A DNA stretch of 34,345 nt. Origin: an uncultured Pseudomonadota bacterium (GTDB lineage: Bacteria; Pseudomonadota; Gammaproteobacteria; Burkholderiales; Thiobacillaceae). The position numbers were made by a program, and so were the translations under genes. The stretch lies in contig CAILNT010000121.1 of assembly GCA_903835655.1 (NCBI GenBank), positions 1 through 34,345 of the forward strand, given 5' to 3'. Numbering within the stretch: position 1 is the stretch's first letter; every line of letters begins with the position of its first letter. Of this stretch, positions 15,064 to 23,261 are shown piece after piece. Below the pieces are notes generated by a model, which had not been told where the DNA came from, made no database searches, and saw nothing but the letters and a program-made list of their open reading frames with translations.

Positions 15064-15895
15064 ATCCGCCACCCTCGCTTATCTGGAGTTGAAGACCGCG
15101 CAGGTGCTGTTCGCCAAACCGACTTGCGAACTCGCCGCGGCCCAACGCGATCAGGTGCGCGAACTCGCCTTGCAGCAATACGCCCTGGAAGCGAGTGTGC
15201 TGCGCGCCCCGGAAGCACTCACGGCACAGGTTCCGCGCGCCAGCCTGGAGGACGCGCTCGCGGTCATCCGCGGACGTTATCCGGAAGCCGCGGAGTTCGA
15301 CGCCGATCTGGCCCGCAACGATCTCGACCAGAACGCTTATCTGCTGGCGTTGGAGCGCGAATTGAAGGTCGAAGCCGTCCTGGAGATCGTCGGCGGCAGC
15401 GCGCCGCGCGTCTCGGAAATCGACGTCGAACTCTATTACCAGTATCACCCCGACCAGTTCCGCCGCCCCGAGACCCGGCGCGCGCGCCATATCCTGGTCA
15501 CGCTCAACCCTGAACTTGCGGAAAACACCGCCACGGCCGCCCGTGCCCGGATCGAGGCGATCGCCGCCCGCCTGGCCAAGTCCCCGAAGCGCTTCGAGGA
15601 ACAGGCGTTGAAACACTCCGAATGCCCCACCGCCATGCAAGGTGGTTTGCTGGGCGAGTTGCCGCGGGGAAAGCTCTATCCCGAACTCGACGCGGCCCTG
15701 TTCACCCTGGATGCGGGCCAGACCAGCGGTGTGCTCGATTCACCCCTGGGCTTCCACCTGCTGCGCTGCGAAGCCATCCAGGTTGAACGCGTCCTTGGCC
15801 TGGAACAGGCACGCGGCGCGATCCGCGAGATGCTGGAAAAGCGCCGCGTGCGCCTGTGCCAACAGGCCTGGATGAAGCGATTGCAGCCAGCCTGA
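15056..15895 (+). CDS. nifM: NifM, peptidyl-prolyl isomerase for nitrogenase Fe protein
   Basis: NifM is needed to fold and activate the Fe protein (NifH). The ATG at 15056 overlaps the end of nifZ. The N-terminal half is helical, as in SurA/PrsA-type proteins. The C-terminal half is a parvulin (PpiC) domain: RPETRRARHILVTLNPELAE, then GGLLGELPRGKLYPELDAAL, then SGVLDSPLGFHLLRCEAI. There is no signal peptide, so it is cytoplasmic, as expected for NifM. The protein has 279 residues, the usual size. It is the last gene of the operon; a convergent gene remnant and then rnfH follow. Confidence 0.93.
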   Translation: MPESATLAYLELKTAQVLFAKPTCELAAAQRDQVRELALQQYALEASVLRAPEALTAQVPRASLEDALAVIRGRYPEAAEFDADLARNDLDQNAYLLALERELKVEAVLEIVGGSAPRVSEIDVELYYQYHPDQFRRPETRRARHILVTLNPELAENTATAARARIEAIAARLAKSPKRFEEQALKHSECPTAMQGGLLGELPRGKLYPELDAALFTLDAGQTSGVLDSPLGFHLLRCEAIQVERVLGLEQARGAIREMLEKRRVRLCQQAWMKRLQPA

Positions 15896-15958
15896 TCCCG
15901 TGGCCAGCTCGTGCCGGAGGTGTAGCCCGGCCCGCGGTGGTTCACGAGAGCGTCGGTG

Positions 15959-16129
15959 TCAGCCTGACTGCGCCGAGTGGGCCTCGAAGATATCGCGGAA
16001 CAACAGAGGGTTTTTCTGGAACGCGGCCAGTATGGGCGGAGAAAAATGCTCCGGCTGGGTACGGCCATCACCCTGCGTGATGATGCCCACGGCCTTCTCA
16101 TGGTCGAAGGCGGGCTTGTAGGGGCGTTT
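15959..16129 (-). pseudogene. C-terminal remnant of an HD-GYP domain response regulator
   Basis: Directly after the rnfH stop codon, in the same frame, 56 sense codons continue to a TGA at 15959-15961. They read [20 protein letters not shown], then [17 protein letters not shown], then FRDIFEAH. The Y-K-P-A-F-x-H-E-K-A...GDGRT...P-E-H-F pattern and the FREIF-AH-like end are characteristic of the C terminus of HD-GYP cyclic-di-GMP phosphodiesterases of the response-regulator type. The HD and GYP catalytic residues and the receiver domain are missing, and no start codon or ribosome binding site is seen. High third-position GC supports former coding use. It marks a deletion or insertion junction at the end of the rnf operon. 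Confidence 0.65.
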
Positions 16130-16408
16130 TCAATCGTCGTCGTCATCCTCCATTTGCCGTCTCGGCACGGTGGCTGGGTCGGCGGTGATGGGGCGGTAGA
16201 TCTCGACGCGATCGCCGGCGCTCAAGACCGCGTCCAGTTTCACCAGTTTGCCGAAGACACCGACTGCGCGTTCAGTCAGGTCGAGTCCGGGAAACTGGCG
16301 CAGCAGACCGGACTGGATGATGGCCTGCTCCACCGTGGTTTCTTCGGGCACTTCGATGCGCAGCCAGATTTGCTGAGTGGGTTCTACATAGGCGACGGCG
16401 ACTTGCAT
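16130..16408 (-). CDS. rnfH: RnfH, ubiquitin-like small protein of the rnf operon
   Basis: The protein has 92 residues and starts at ATG 16408 (MQVAVAYVEPTQQIWLRIEV). It belongs to the RnfH (UPF0125) family with a ubiquitin-like fold: VPEETTVEQAIIQSGLLRQF and AVGVFGKLVKLDAVLSAGDR, then VEIYRPITADP. The C terminus is an acidic run (EDDDDD). RnfH is commonly the last gene of nif-linked rnf operons; its biochemical role is not defined. Eleven bases separate it from rnfE. Confidence 0.92.
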   Translation of the reverse strand: MQVAVAYVEPTQQIWLRIEVPEETTVEQAIIQSGLLRQFPGLDLTERAVGVFGKLVKLDAVLSAGDRVEIYRPITADPATVPRRQMEDDDDD

Positions 16409-16419
16409 GGCGATACTCC

Positions 16420-17103
16420 TTACGCGACCGCGGCAACGATCGCCGCCGCGCGCGCGGCCAGGCGTTTGTCCAGTATCCGCTTGCCGGCAAGCAGGAAGCC
16501 CAGCACCAGGAAGCCGCCCGGCGGCAGTATGAACAACAGGTAACCGCGGTAACCGGGTATGACCGTGGTCTCCAGGAACGTGAAGGCCGGCCCCAGAAGC
16601 AGGTGGGCATTGGCGAACAGGGTGCCACCGCCGATGACCTCGCGGATGCCACCGATCAGGGTCAGGGCGAAGGTGAAGCCCAAGCCCATCATCAAGCCAT
16701 CGTAGGCGGCGGGCAGCATGCCGACCTTCTGCGCGTAAGCCTCCGCGCGCCCCAGGACCGCGCAATTGGCGACGATCAGGGCGATATACAGACCCAGCAC
16801 CTTGTACAGGTCATGCACCCAGGCGTTGAGGCTGACATCCACCAGGGTTACCAAGGTGGCGATGAGCACGATGTAGACCGGGATGCGCACGTCCGGCGTG
16901 ACCACGTTGCGCACCATCGACACCAGCGCGTTGGAGGCCACCAGCACGGCTGTGGTGGCCAACCCCATCCCGAGGCCATTGGTGGCGCTGCCGGTGACCG
17001 CCATGGTCGGACACATGCCGAGGATCTGGGCGAAGACGATGTTGTTGTTCCAGAGGCCGTCCCTGGTGATGCGGAGGTATTCGTTTCCCTTAGCGTTGCT
17101 CAT
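16420..17103 (-). CDS. rnfE: Rnf electron transport complex subunit E
   Basis: RnfE (227 residues) is an integral membrane subunit of the Rnf complex, which links ion flow to ferredoxin or flavodoxin reduction. Six hydrophobic segments are visible, with the conserved motifs NNNIVFAQILGMCPTMAVTG and IALIVANCAVLGRAEAYA, which carry the Cys residues that RnfA and RnfE use to hold a membrane-embedded iron-sulfur cluster. Its start overlaps the end of rnfG by four bases. Confidence 0.95.
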   Translation of the reverse strand: MSNAKGNEYLRITRDGLWNNNIVFAQILGMCPTMAVTGSATNGLGMGLATTAVLVASNALVSMVRNVVTPDVRIPVYIVLIATLVTLVDVSLNAWVHDLYKVLGLYIALIVANCAVLGRAEAYAQKVGMLPAAYDGLMMGLGFTFALTLIGGIREVIGGGTLFANAHLLLGPAFTFLETTVIPGYRGYLLFILPPGGFLVLGFLLAGKRILDKRLAARAAAIVAAVA

Positions 17104-17765
17104 GGCTTAATCCTTCCTGGTAGCAGGCTCTCGCGCCTGGACATGCCCGCGATCACGCTGGTCTCGTCCAGCAACCGGGCTTTCTCCTTGGAGAAGAACA
17201 CCAGCCCTCCCTTGATCGACTTCACCACCGCGCGCGGCGTGATGGTGGCGCCGGCGAATTGGTCGAAAACGCCGCCATCTTTCTTCACGGTGAACTGGCC
17301 CGCGGGTGGGTCGCCCAGGAAACGACCTTCGAAGCCGTGGATCCAGCCACTCTTGGCCGGTTCGACCTTGTCGCCCAGGCCGGGGGTTTCCGAGTGCTTG
17401 ATGACGCGCACGCCGAGCACCTTCCCGCCACGGTCCACCCCCATCATGCTCACCACCGGCCCGGCGTAACCGCGCGCCTGAACCTTGAACACCACCGCCA
17501 CCACCTGGCCGCCCCGTCGGGCGCGGTACACCGTGACGTCGCCCTCCGGGCCGGGCAACACCACGGTGTCCTTGAGCAAGTCGTTTTCGTAATGGCCGGG
17601 CAGCACCTGGATCAACGATGCCTTCATGTCCCTGTCCTGAGCCGCCTTGATGTCCTCCTGGGTGGCGCGGTCGGCCAGGGCCAGTGCGCCGCTGGTGAGC
17701 AGGCCGATGCCACCCAGGACGAATGCTGGGTAGGTCAATTTGCCGCGTAGCTGTTCGAGACTCAT
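17100..17765 (-). CDS. rnfG: Rnf electron transport complex subunit G (covalent FMN)
   Basis: RnfG (221 residues) has one N-terminal membrane helix (YPAFVLGGIGLLTSGALALA) and a periplasmic FMN-binding domain. The FMN is attached to Thr in FAGATITPRAVVKSI, which matches the (S/D)GAT signature with Ala before Gly. GPVVSMMGVDRGGKVLGVRV and KHSETPGLG are family motifs. It overlaps rnfD and rnfE by a few bases on either side. Confidence 0.94.
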   Translation of the reverse strand: MSLEQLRGKLTYPAFVLGGIGLLTSGALALADRATQEDIKAAQDRDMKASLIQVLPGHYENDLLKDTVVLPGPEGDVTVYRARRGGQVVAVVFKVQARGYAGPVVSMMGVDRGGKVLGVRVIKHSETPGLGDKVEPAKSGWIHGFEGRFLGDPPAGQFTVKKDGGVFDQFAGATITPRAVVKSIKGGLVFFSKEKARLLDETSVIAGMSRRESLLPGRIKP

Positions 17766-18853
17766 TTCACACTCCCCTTCGCCTCGATTTGCAGGGATTG
17801 CCCCTTGCGATCACGGCCGTAGATTCGCGGCTTGACGTAGCGGTCGATGATCGGTGTGAGTGCATTCAGGAACATGACCGCGAACGCCACGCCCTCCGGA
17901 TAACCGCCCCAGGAACGAATCACCCAGGTCAACCCGCCGCAGAGCAGGCCAAAGACGAACATGCCGGCCGGTGTATTGGGCGAGGTCACCGGATCGGTGA
18001 CGATGAAAAAGGCGGCCAGCATCAGCCCGCCGGACAACAAGTGCGGCAGCACCCCCAGGTAATGCGCCGGGTCGACGGCATGGGCCAGCAGGGCGGGAGC
18101 GGCCACGCCAAGCAGCATGGCGACGGGCGCATGCCAGGTGATGATGCCCCTGACGATCAGGAACACGCCACCGGCGAGCAACAGCAATCCGCCGGTTTCG
18201 CCCAGGCTGCCGGCGCGCCGGCCCCAGGCCGCGTCCTGCAGGCCGCCGTGCACCGACGCGAAGTGTGCGGGCAGGCTGCTGACCAGATCGATGCCGCGGG
18301 TGAACTCGGTCTTGACGTGGCCCAGCAGGGAAGCGCTGGCCATGCCGTCCCAGTGGGCACCGCCGAAGGTGATGGCGAGCGACTGCAGGAAACCGGGCGC
18401 ATGGCCGCTGAACATCGGCGTGGGGGCTGCCCACAGCGTCATTTCGACCGGAAAGGAGATCAGCAACATCACCCGCGCGGCCATCGCCGGGTTGAACACG
18501 TTCTGGCCCAGGCCGCCGAACACCTGCTTGGCGATGACGATGGCGAAGATCGAACCGATGGCCGCGACCCACCAGGGCGCGAAGGGCGGCAGGGAAAGCG
18601 CCAGCAGCCAGGCGGTGAGCGCGGCCGAGCCGTCCAGCAACGTGGCCTTGGCCGCGCGCCCCTGGAGCAGCAGGGTGCCCGCCTCCGCCAGCAGGGCTGT
18701 TGCCATCGCCACCGACCAGAGCAGGATGGCTGGCCAGCCGTAGAGCCAGAAACCGTAGAGTGTGGCGGGCACGAGAGCGAGCATCACCGTGGCCATGATC
18801 TGGCCTACGGTCATGGGCGCATGGGCGTGAGGCGCGTGGGCAAGCATGGTCAT
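17762..18853 (-). CDS. rnfD: Rnf electron transport complex subunit D
   Basis: RnfD (363 residues) is a multi-spanning membrane subunit related to NqrB. Family motifs include QVFGGLGQNVFNPAMAARVM, FFIVTDPVTSPNTPAGMFVF and the C-terminal GGYPEGVAFAVMFLNALTPI. The site where other RnfD/NqrB proteins attach FMN to a Thr ((S/T)xAT) appears here as DGMASASLLG (169-178), with Ser where Thr is expected; covalent flavin binding may therefore differ. The His-rich N terminus (AHAPHAHAP) is unusual. It overlaps both neighbouring rnf genes. Confidence 0.94.
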   Translation of the reverse strand: MTMLAHAPHAHAPMTVGQIMATVMLALVPATLYGFWLYGWPAILLWSVAMATALLAEAGTLLLQGRAAKATLLDGSAALTAWLLALSLPPFAPWWVAAIGSIFAIVIAKQVFGGLGQNVFNPAMAARVMLLISFPVEMTLWAAPTPMFSGHAPGFLQSLAITFGGAHWDGMASASLLGHVKTEFTRGIDLVSSLPAHFASVHGGLQDAAWGRRAGSLGETGGLLLLAGGVFLIVRGIITWHAPVAMLLGVAAPALLAHAVDPAHYLGVLPHLLSGGLMLAAFFIVTDPVTSPNTPAGMFVFGLLCGGLTWVIRSWGGYPEGVAFAVMFLNALTPIIDRYVKPRIYGRDRKGQSLQIEAKGSVK

Positions 18854-20379
18854 ACCAATTCCTCCTGATTCTCGGTAGCGGCCAGTCTTGCGGCTTCCAT
18901 CGCGGCCGCCTTCTTTGCCGCATCCGCTGCCGCCTTGCGGGCGGCGCGCTGGCGTGCGGCTTCCTCGCGTTCACGGGCGATGCGCTGCATGCGCTCTTCA
19001 CGTGAATCCGCCAGTTTCCGTGTGGCCTCGGTGCGCAATTTGCCCTTCTCCTGGGCCGCCAGCTCGCCCCGTGCGTAGTTGAAGAAATGCACCAGGGGAA
19101 TGTGGGCCGGGCAGACGTAGGAACAGGAGCCGCAGCCGATGCAGTCCTTCAGGCCGAAGCCGACGGCGGCGGACAGGTCCGCGGCGCGGATATGGGCAGC
19201 CATTTCCAGGGGCAGCAAGCCCACCGGGCAGGCACGCACACAATTCGAGCAGCGGATGCAGGGTGCTGGCTGGGGCAGGCCGATTTCCTTGCCGGTCAGG
19301 GCCAGCAGGCCACTGCTGCCTTTCACCATGGGCACGTTCAGGTGCGGCAACTGTGTACCCATCATGGGGCCACCCAGCACCAGTCGCTGCGGTTGTGTCA
19401 GCAGGCCACCGCTGGCCGCGATGAGATCCGCGGCCAGGGCGCCGATGGGCACTTCCAGGTTGCCCGGGGCGACCACCGCGGCACCGCTGACGGTGACCAC
19501 GCGCGAAACCAGCGGCCGGCCGAAGCGGATCGCCTGGTACACCGCCCAGGCCGTGGCGACGTTGTGCACCAGCACGCCGATCTCGGCGCTGCGGCCTTCC
19601 GCCGGCACTTCGCGGCCGGTGAGTACCTGGATCATCTGTTTGTCCCAGCCCATGGGATACATCGCCGGGACGACCTTGATCTGAACCTCGCTCCCCGCGG
19701 CGGCCAGGCGCATGGCGGCGATGGCCTCGGGCTTGTTGTCCTCGATCCCCACCAGCATTTCGCGGGCGCCGGCGGCGTAGGCGATCAGGCGTATACCCTC
19801 GACGATGCCGCTGGCGCGCTCGCGCATCAAGCGGTCGTCGCAGGTGAGGTAGGGCTCACATTCGCCGCCGTTGACGATGAGCGTGGAGATGCCGCTCTTG
19901 CGCGAAAGTTTGAGCTTGACCGCGGACGGAAAGGTCGCGCCCCCCAGGCCGACGATGCCGGCAGCCCCCACACGCGTGGCGATTTCCTCGGGCGACAGGT
20001 CGAAGGGGTCATTCGGGACGACGGCTTCGATGCAGCGGTCATCGCCGTCCGGTTCGATGGTCACGGTGGCACCGGGCAGGCCGGAGGGATGCGGCGAAGG
20101 AAATTCGCCGATGGCCACCACCCGCCCGGAAGTGGGCGCATGCACCGGCGCCGAAATGTTGCCGCCGCTGGCGCCGATCAATTGTCCCTTCAGGAGCTTG
20201 TCGCCGACGAGTACCGAGAGTCGGGCGCAGGCGCCCACGTGCTGCTGCAAGGGCACATACAGCCGCTCCGGCATGGGCAGGATGCGTATCGGCGGTTCGG
20301 CGGAAAGTCCCTTGCGGCCGTCCGGGTGTACGCCGCCGCGAGCGCGCAAGCCGGAGAAAAACCTGGACAGGGGGTTCAT
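18850..20379 (-). CDS. rnfC: Rnf electron transport complex subunit C
   Basis: RnfC (509 residues) is the peripheral NADH- and flavin-binding subunit with iron-sulfur clusters. The ATG at 20379 gives MNPLSRFFSGLRARGGVHPD. GVGAAGIVGLGGATFPSAVK-type residues and VNGGECEPYLTCDDRLMRE form the flavin/nucleotide region. Two [4Fe-4S] motifs follow: CIRCSNCVRACP and CIGCGSCSYVCP. The last 70 residues are a charged Ala/Arg/Glu helix, as in other nif-type RnfC. The ATGA overlap with rnfB shows coupling. The longer open frame upstream is a shadow of rnfB. Confidence 0.95.
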   Translation of the reverse strand: MNPLSRFFSGLRARGGVHPDGRKGLSAEPPIRILPMPERLYVPLQQHVGACARLSVLVGDKLLKGQLIGASGGNISAPVHAPTSGRVVAIGEFPSPHPSGLPGATVTIEPDGDDRCIEAVVPNDPFDLSPEEIATRVGAAGIVGLGGATFPSAVKLKLSRKSGISTLIVNGGECEPYLTCDDRLMRERASGIVEGIRLIAYAAGAREMLVGIEDNKPEAIAAMRLAAAGSEVQIKVVPAMYPMGWDKQMIQVLTGREVPAEGRSAEIGVLVHNVATAWAVYQAIRFGRPLVSRVVTVSGAAVVAPGNLEVPIGALAADLIAASGGLLTQPQRLVLGGPMMGTQLPHLNVPMVKGSSGLLALTGKEIGLPQPAPCIRCSNCVRACPVGLLPLEMAAHIRAADLSAAVGFGLKDCIGCGSCSYVCPAHIPLVHFFNYARGELAAQEKGKLRTEATRKLADSREERMQRIAREREEAARQRAARKAAADAAKKAAAMEAARLAATENQEELV

Positions 20380-20915
20380 GCCGTCGCTCCTTGCAGGCTG
20401 GGCTTGCTCCAGTACCAGGACTGTAAGGTCACCGGCACGGGAATCAGCCGGGTCGCCTCGGTGGGGCAGACTTCCACGCACTTGCCACAGGCGGTACAGG
20501 CCTCCCGGAACACCGCATGGATCTGCTTGGCCGCGCCCAGGATGGCATCGGTGGGGCAGGCCTTGTAGCATCGGGTGCAACCAATGCAGAGGTCTTCCAG
20601 GACTTCCGCCACCTGCGGCACGGTGTCCGCAACCTCGGTCAGGTTCACTTCCACGCCCAACTTGGCGGCCAGCAGGGCGACCACTTCCCGGCCCCCGGGT
20701 GGGCAAAGGGTGACCGGGGCTTCGTGATTGGCCAGGGCCTGGGCCGCCCCCGCACACCCGGGAAAGCCGCACTGACCGCATTGTGAACCGGGCAGGATGG
20801 CCTGGATTTCCTCGACCAGAGGGTTGCCTTCCACGGCCAGACGGCGCGCGGCGTAGCCCAGGAACAGGCCAAGCGCGCCGCCCAGGAGGGTGAGACTGAA
20901 GATGGCGATGAACAT
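20376..20915 (-). CDS. rnfB: Rnf electron transport complex subunit B
   Basis: RnfB (179 residues) is the ferredoxin-like subunit. ATG 20915 gives MFIAIFSLTLLGGALGLFLG, an N-terminal membrane helix; an upstream TTG would add five residues. Then comes the four-Cys domain ILPGSQCGQCGFPGCAGAAQ, completed by LCPPGG. Two [4Fe-4S] motifs follow: CIGCTRCYKACP and CTACGKCVEVCP. It lies 12 bases after rnfA. Confidence 0.95.
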   Translation of the reverse strand: MFIAIFSLTLLGGALGLFLGYAARRLAVEGNPLVEEIQAILPGSQCGQCGFPGCAGAAQALANHEAPVTLCPPGGREVVALLAAKLGVEVNLTEVADTVPQVAEVLEDLCIGCTRCYKACPTDAILGAAKQIHAVFREACTACGKCVEVCPTEATRLIPVPVTLQSWYWSKPSLQGATA

Positions 20916-20926
20916 GGCGGTCTCTC

Positions 20927-21502
20927 TCAAACCAGGCCGGCGAAGCCCATGAAGGCCAGGGCCAGCAGACTGGCGGTAATGAAGCCGACGGGCGCGCCGG
21001 CGAATGCGGCCGGCACCTGGGCGATGGCCAGACGCTCCCGCAGGCCGGCGAACAGCGCCAGCACCATGGAGAAGCCGACCGCCGAACCGAAGCCATAAAG
21101 CAGGCTATGGGCGAAAGGCAGGTTCTCCTGGGTGGTGAGCAGGGGAATGCCCAACACCGCGCAGTTGGTGGTGATGAGCGGCAGGTAGATGCCCAACACC
21201 TGGTAGAGGGCAGGATTGCTCTTGCGCACCACCATCTCGGTGAACTGCACCACGGCGGCGATCACCAGGATGTAGACCAGGATGCGCAGATACAACATGC
21301 CCAACGGCGCGAGCAGCCAGTGCTCCAGCAACCAGCAGGAAGCCGAGGCCATGGTCATCACGAACGTGGTCGCCAGGCCCATGCTGACGGCGGTGTCCAC
21401 CTTTTTGGAGATGCCCATGAAAGGGCACAGCCCCAGGAATTTGACCAGTACCACGTTGTTGACCAGGGCGGTACTGAGCAGCAGTAACAGGTATTCGCGC
21501 AT
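20927..21502 (-). CDS. rnfA: Rnf electron transport complex subunit A
   Basis: RnfA (191 residues) is the first gene of the rnfABCDGEH operon and an integral membrane subunit with six helices. ATG 21502 gives [20 protein letters not shown]; the frame is open further up but only across the promoter. [20 protein letters not shown] and [16 protein letters not shown] are conserved and contain the Cys residues for the membrane iron-sulfur site shared with RnfE. A sigma-54 promoter lies 34 bases upstream. Confidence 0.95.
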   Translation of the reverse strand: MREYLLLLLSTALVNNVVLVKFLGLCPFMGISKKVDTAVSMGLATTFVMTMASASCWLLEHWLLAPLGMLYLRILVYILVIAAVVQFTEMVVRKSNPALYQVLGIYLPLITTNCAVLGIPLLTTQENLPFAHSLLYGFGSAVGFSMVLALFAGLRERLAIAQVPAAFAGAPVGFITASLLALAFMGFAGLV

Positions 21503-21535
21503 GGTTGCACTCCCGGGTTCGATGTCTGTTCCTAC

Positions 21536-21550
21536 GCAAGGGCTGTGCCA
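21536..21550 (-). promoter_or_regulatory. Sigma-54 promoter of the rnf operon
   Basis: The minus strand reads TGGCACAGCCCTTGC, a strong -24/-12 match. A perfect NifA site (21656-21671) lies about 105 bases upstream of it, the usual distance for looping activation. Confidence 0.88.
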
Positions 21551-21600
21551 GACAGGAAAATCAGCGGCGATGCCCGAAAAATCGTGGGTTTGCCGTCCAT

Positions 21601-21617
21601 TGCACCAGAATGGCGCG
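21601..21617 (+). promoter_or_regulatory. NtrC-like binding site
   Basis: TGCACCAGAATGGCGCG matches the TGCACC-N5-GGTGCA consensus at 10 of 12 positions. It lies 65 bases before the -24 element of the nifL promoter and could place nifLA under general nitrogen control. Confidence 0.45.
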
Positions 21618-21655
21618 TGATCTTCTTGTCGCGCTTGGCGCGTTGCCATGCGTCC

Positions 21656-21671
21656 TGTGGGGAATGCGACA
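21656..21671. promoter_or_regulatory. NifA upstream activator site between rnfA and nifL
   Basis: This is a perfect TGT-N10-ACA. It is well placed for the minus-strand rnfA promoter but only about 10 bases ahead of the nifL -24 element. Bound NifA might therefore activate rnf and interfere with nifL. Confidence 0.75.
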
Positions 21672-21681
21672 AATATTTAAT

Positions 21682-21696
21682 AGGCATGAATATTGC
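21682..21696 (+). promoter_or_regulatory. Sigma-54 promoter of nifLA
   Basis: AGGCATGAATATTGC has the GG/GC pairs at the correct spacing and lies 35 bases ahead of the nifL start, in an AT-rich stretch. It resembles the NtrC-dependent nifLA promoter type. Confidence 0.7.
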
Positions 21697-21731
21697 TTTA
21701 ATCACAACGAATCCACGCCTAAAGGACCGCC

Positions 21732-23261
21732 ATGTCCGCGTTACCAGACCTCCCGCCCCAAGTGTTCCGCCAAGCAGTGGAACAGGCCGCACTGGCCATT
21801 TCGATCACCGATGCCCATGCCAACATCCTCTACATCAACCCGGCTTTCGAGCGGGTAAGCGGTTATGGCAGGGAGGAAGTCATCGGCCGCAACCAATCTC
21901 TCCTTTCCTACAAGGTCACGCCGCCCCTGGTATACGAGACCCTGTGGGCACAGCTGCGACGGCAGCACGCCTGGAACGGCATGCTGGTCAATCGCCGCCG
22001 CGACGGCAGCCGTTATCTGGCCGACCTGACCATCACCCCGGTTCTGGGCAGCGACGGCCACACCAGCCATTTCCTGGGCATGCACCGCGACGTGACTGAA
22101 GTGCACCACCTGGAACGCCAGGTGCAAAACCAGAAGGCGATGATCGAATCCGTGGTGGATGCGGCCCAGGTGGCGATCTGCCTGCTCGACGAGCGCGACC
22201 ACGTCGTTCTCGACAACCACGAATACAAGAAGCTGATCGGCGATCTCGGCCGCGAACCCGCGGCAACCTTGCTGACCCAGCTACGCGAACAGATGGGCCC
22301 GGAATTCGACCTGGCGCGCGCGCGCCGCCGCGCCATCACACACCGCGAGATCCGCGTGGACCAGGGCGGCATGGCCTGCCGCTGGTTCACCTGCGCCGTG
22401 TCCTGGTTCGAGGAACAGGACAGCAGCGCCGAGGCTTTCTTCGAGCCGGTGCGCCGCCATTTCCTGCTGCTGACCGCGCAGGACATCAGCGAACTCAAAC
22501 GCCAGCAGGAGTCCATCCGACTCAACGGCCTCTCCGCCATGCTGACCGAACAGGAGCGCATCCAGAGCCTGCGCGAGACCCTGGCCGGCGCAGTGTACCA
22601 ACTGGAGGGCCCACTCAACACCCTGACGTCGGCGGTGCGCCTGCTGAAACTACGCCGCCAGGGCGTGGGCGCAGGGCATGGCGAGGACTCCATCGACGCG
22701 GCCATGGAAGACGCCCTGCGCCAAAGCCACACCGCCCTGGACACCCTGCGCGCCTGCATCCCCGACCAGGCGACCGAAGCCATCGGGCCGCTCGACCTGA
22801 ACGAAATGCTGCGCGATGTTCTGAAGATGAGCACGGCCGCCTTGCTCGCCGCGGGCGTCATCGTCGAATGGATGCCGGCGCCGACCCTTCCACCGGTGAA
22901 CGGTGGCGCCACCCAGCTCGCGGCCCTCTTCCGGCAACTCCTCGCGAACGCCATCGAAGCCATGAACGAGCGCCGCGCCGGCGAACGGGAACGCGTGGTG
23001 CGCCTATCCACCCGGCCCCATCTCGATCACGTCGAAATCACCCTCGAAGACAGCGGCCCCGGCATCCCGCAGGAATGGCGTTACAAGGTGTTCGAGCCGT
23101 TCTTTACCACCAAGGGTGCCGCCCAGGGACATCTCGGGATGGGCCTGTCCATGGCGCAAGACACGGTTGCCCGCCACGGCGGCCTGATCGACATCGACCC
23201 GGACTGCCGCTGTGGCTGCCGCGTGCGTGTGCAGTTGCCGGTGATCGGGAGCACGAAATGA
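21732..23261 (+). CDS. nifL: NifL, redox- and nitrogen-sensing anti-activator of NifA
   Basis: NifL (509 residues) binds and inhibits NifA when oxygen or fixed nitrogen is present. PAS1 (about residues 12-125, with [20 protein letters not shown] and the [20 protein letters not shown] segment) is the FAD redox sensor. A second PAS-like region follows (about 140-255). The C-terminal part is a GHKL ATPase-like domain with N-box [12 protein letters not shown]1 EDSGPGIP and G2 [11 protein letters not shown]. The H-box region ([14 protein letters not shown], residues 285-298) contains no histidine, so kinase activity is not expected; this fits regulation by direct binding. Its stop overlaps the nifA start (ATGA). 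Confidence 0.95.
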   Translation: MSALPDLPPQVFRQAVEQAALAISITDAHANILYINPAFERVSGYGREEVIGRNQSLLSYKVTPPLVYETLWAQLRRQHAWNGMLVNRRRDGSRYLADLTITPVLGSDGHTSHFLGMHRDVTEVHHLERQVQNQKAMIESVVDAAQVAICLLDERDHVVLDNHEYKKLIGDLGREPAATLLTQLREQMGPEFDLARARRRAITHREIRVDQGGMACRWFTCAVSWFEEQDSSAEAFFEPVRRHFLLLTAQDISELKRQQESIRLNGLSAMLTEQERIQSLRETLAGAVYQLEGPLNTLTSAVRLLKLRRQGVGAGHGEDSIDAAMEDALRQSHTALDTLRACIPDQATEAIGPLDLNEMLRDVLKMSTAALLAAGVIVEWMPAPTLPPVNGGATQLAALFRQLLANAIEAMNERRAGERERVVRLSTRPHLDHVEITLEDSGPGIPQEWRYKVFEPFFTTKGAAQGHLGMGLSMAQDTVARHGGLIDIDPDCRCGCRVRVQLPVIGSTK

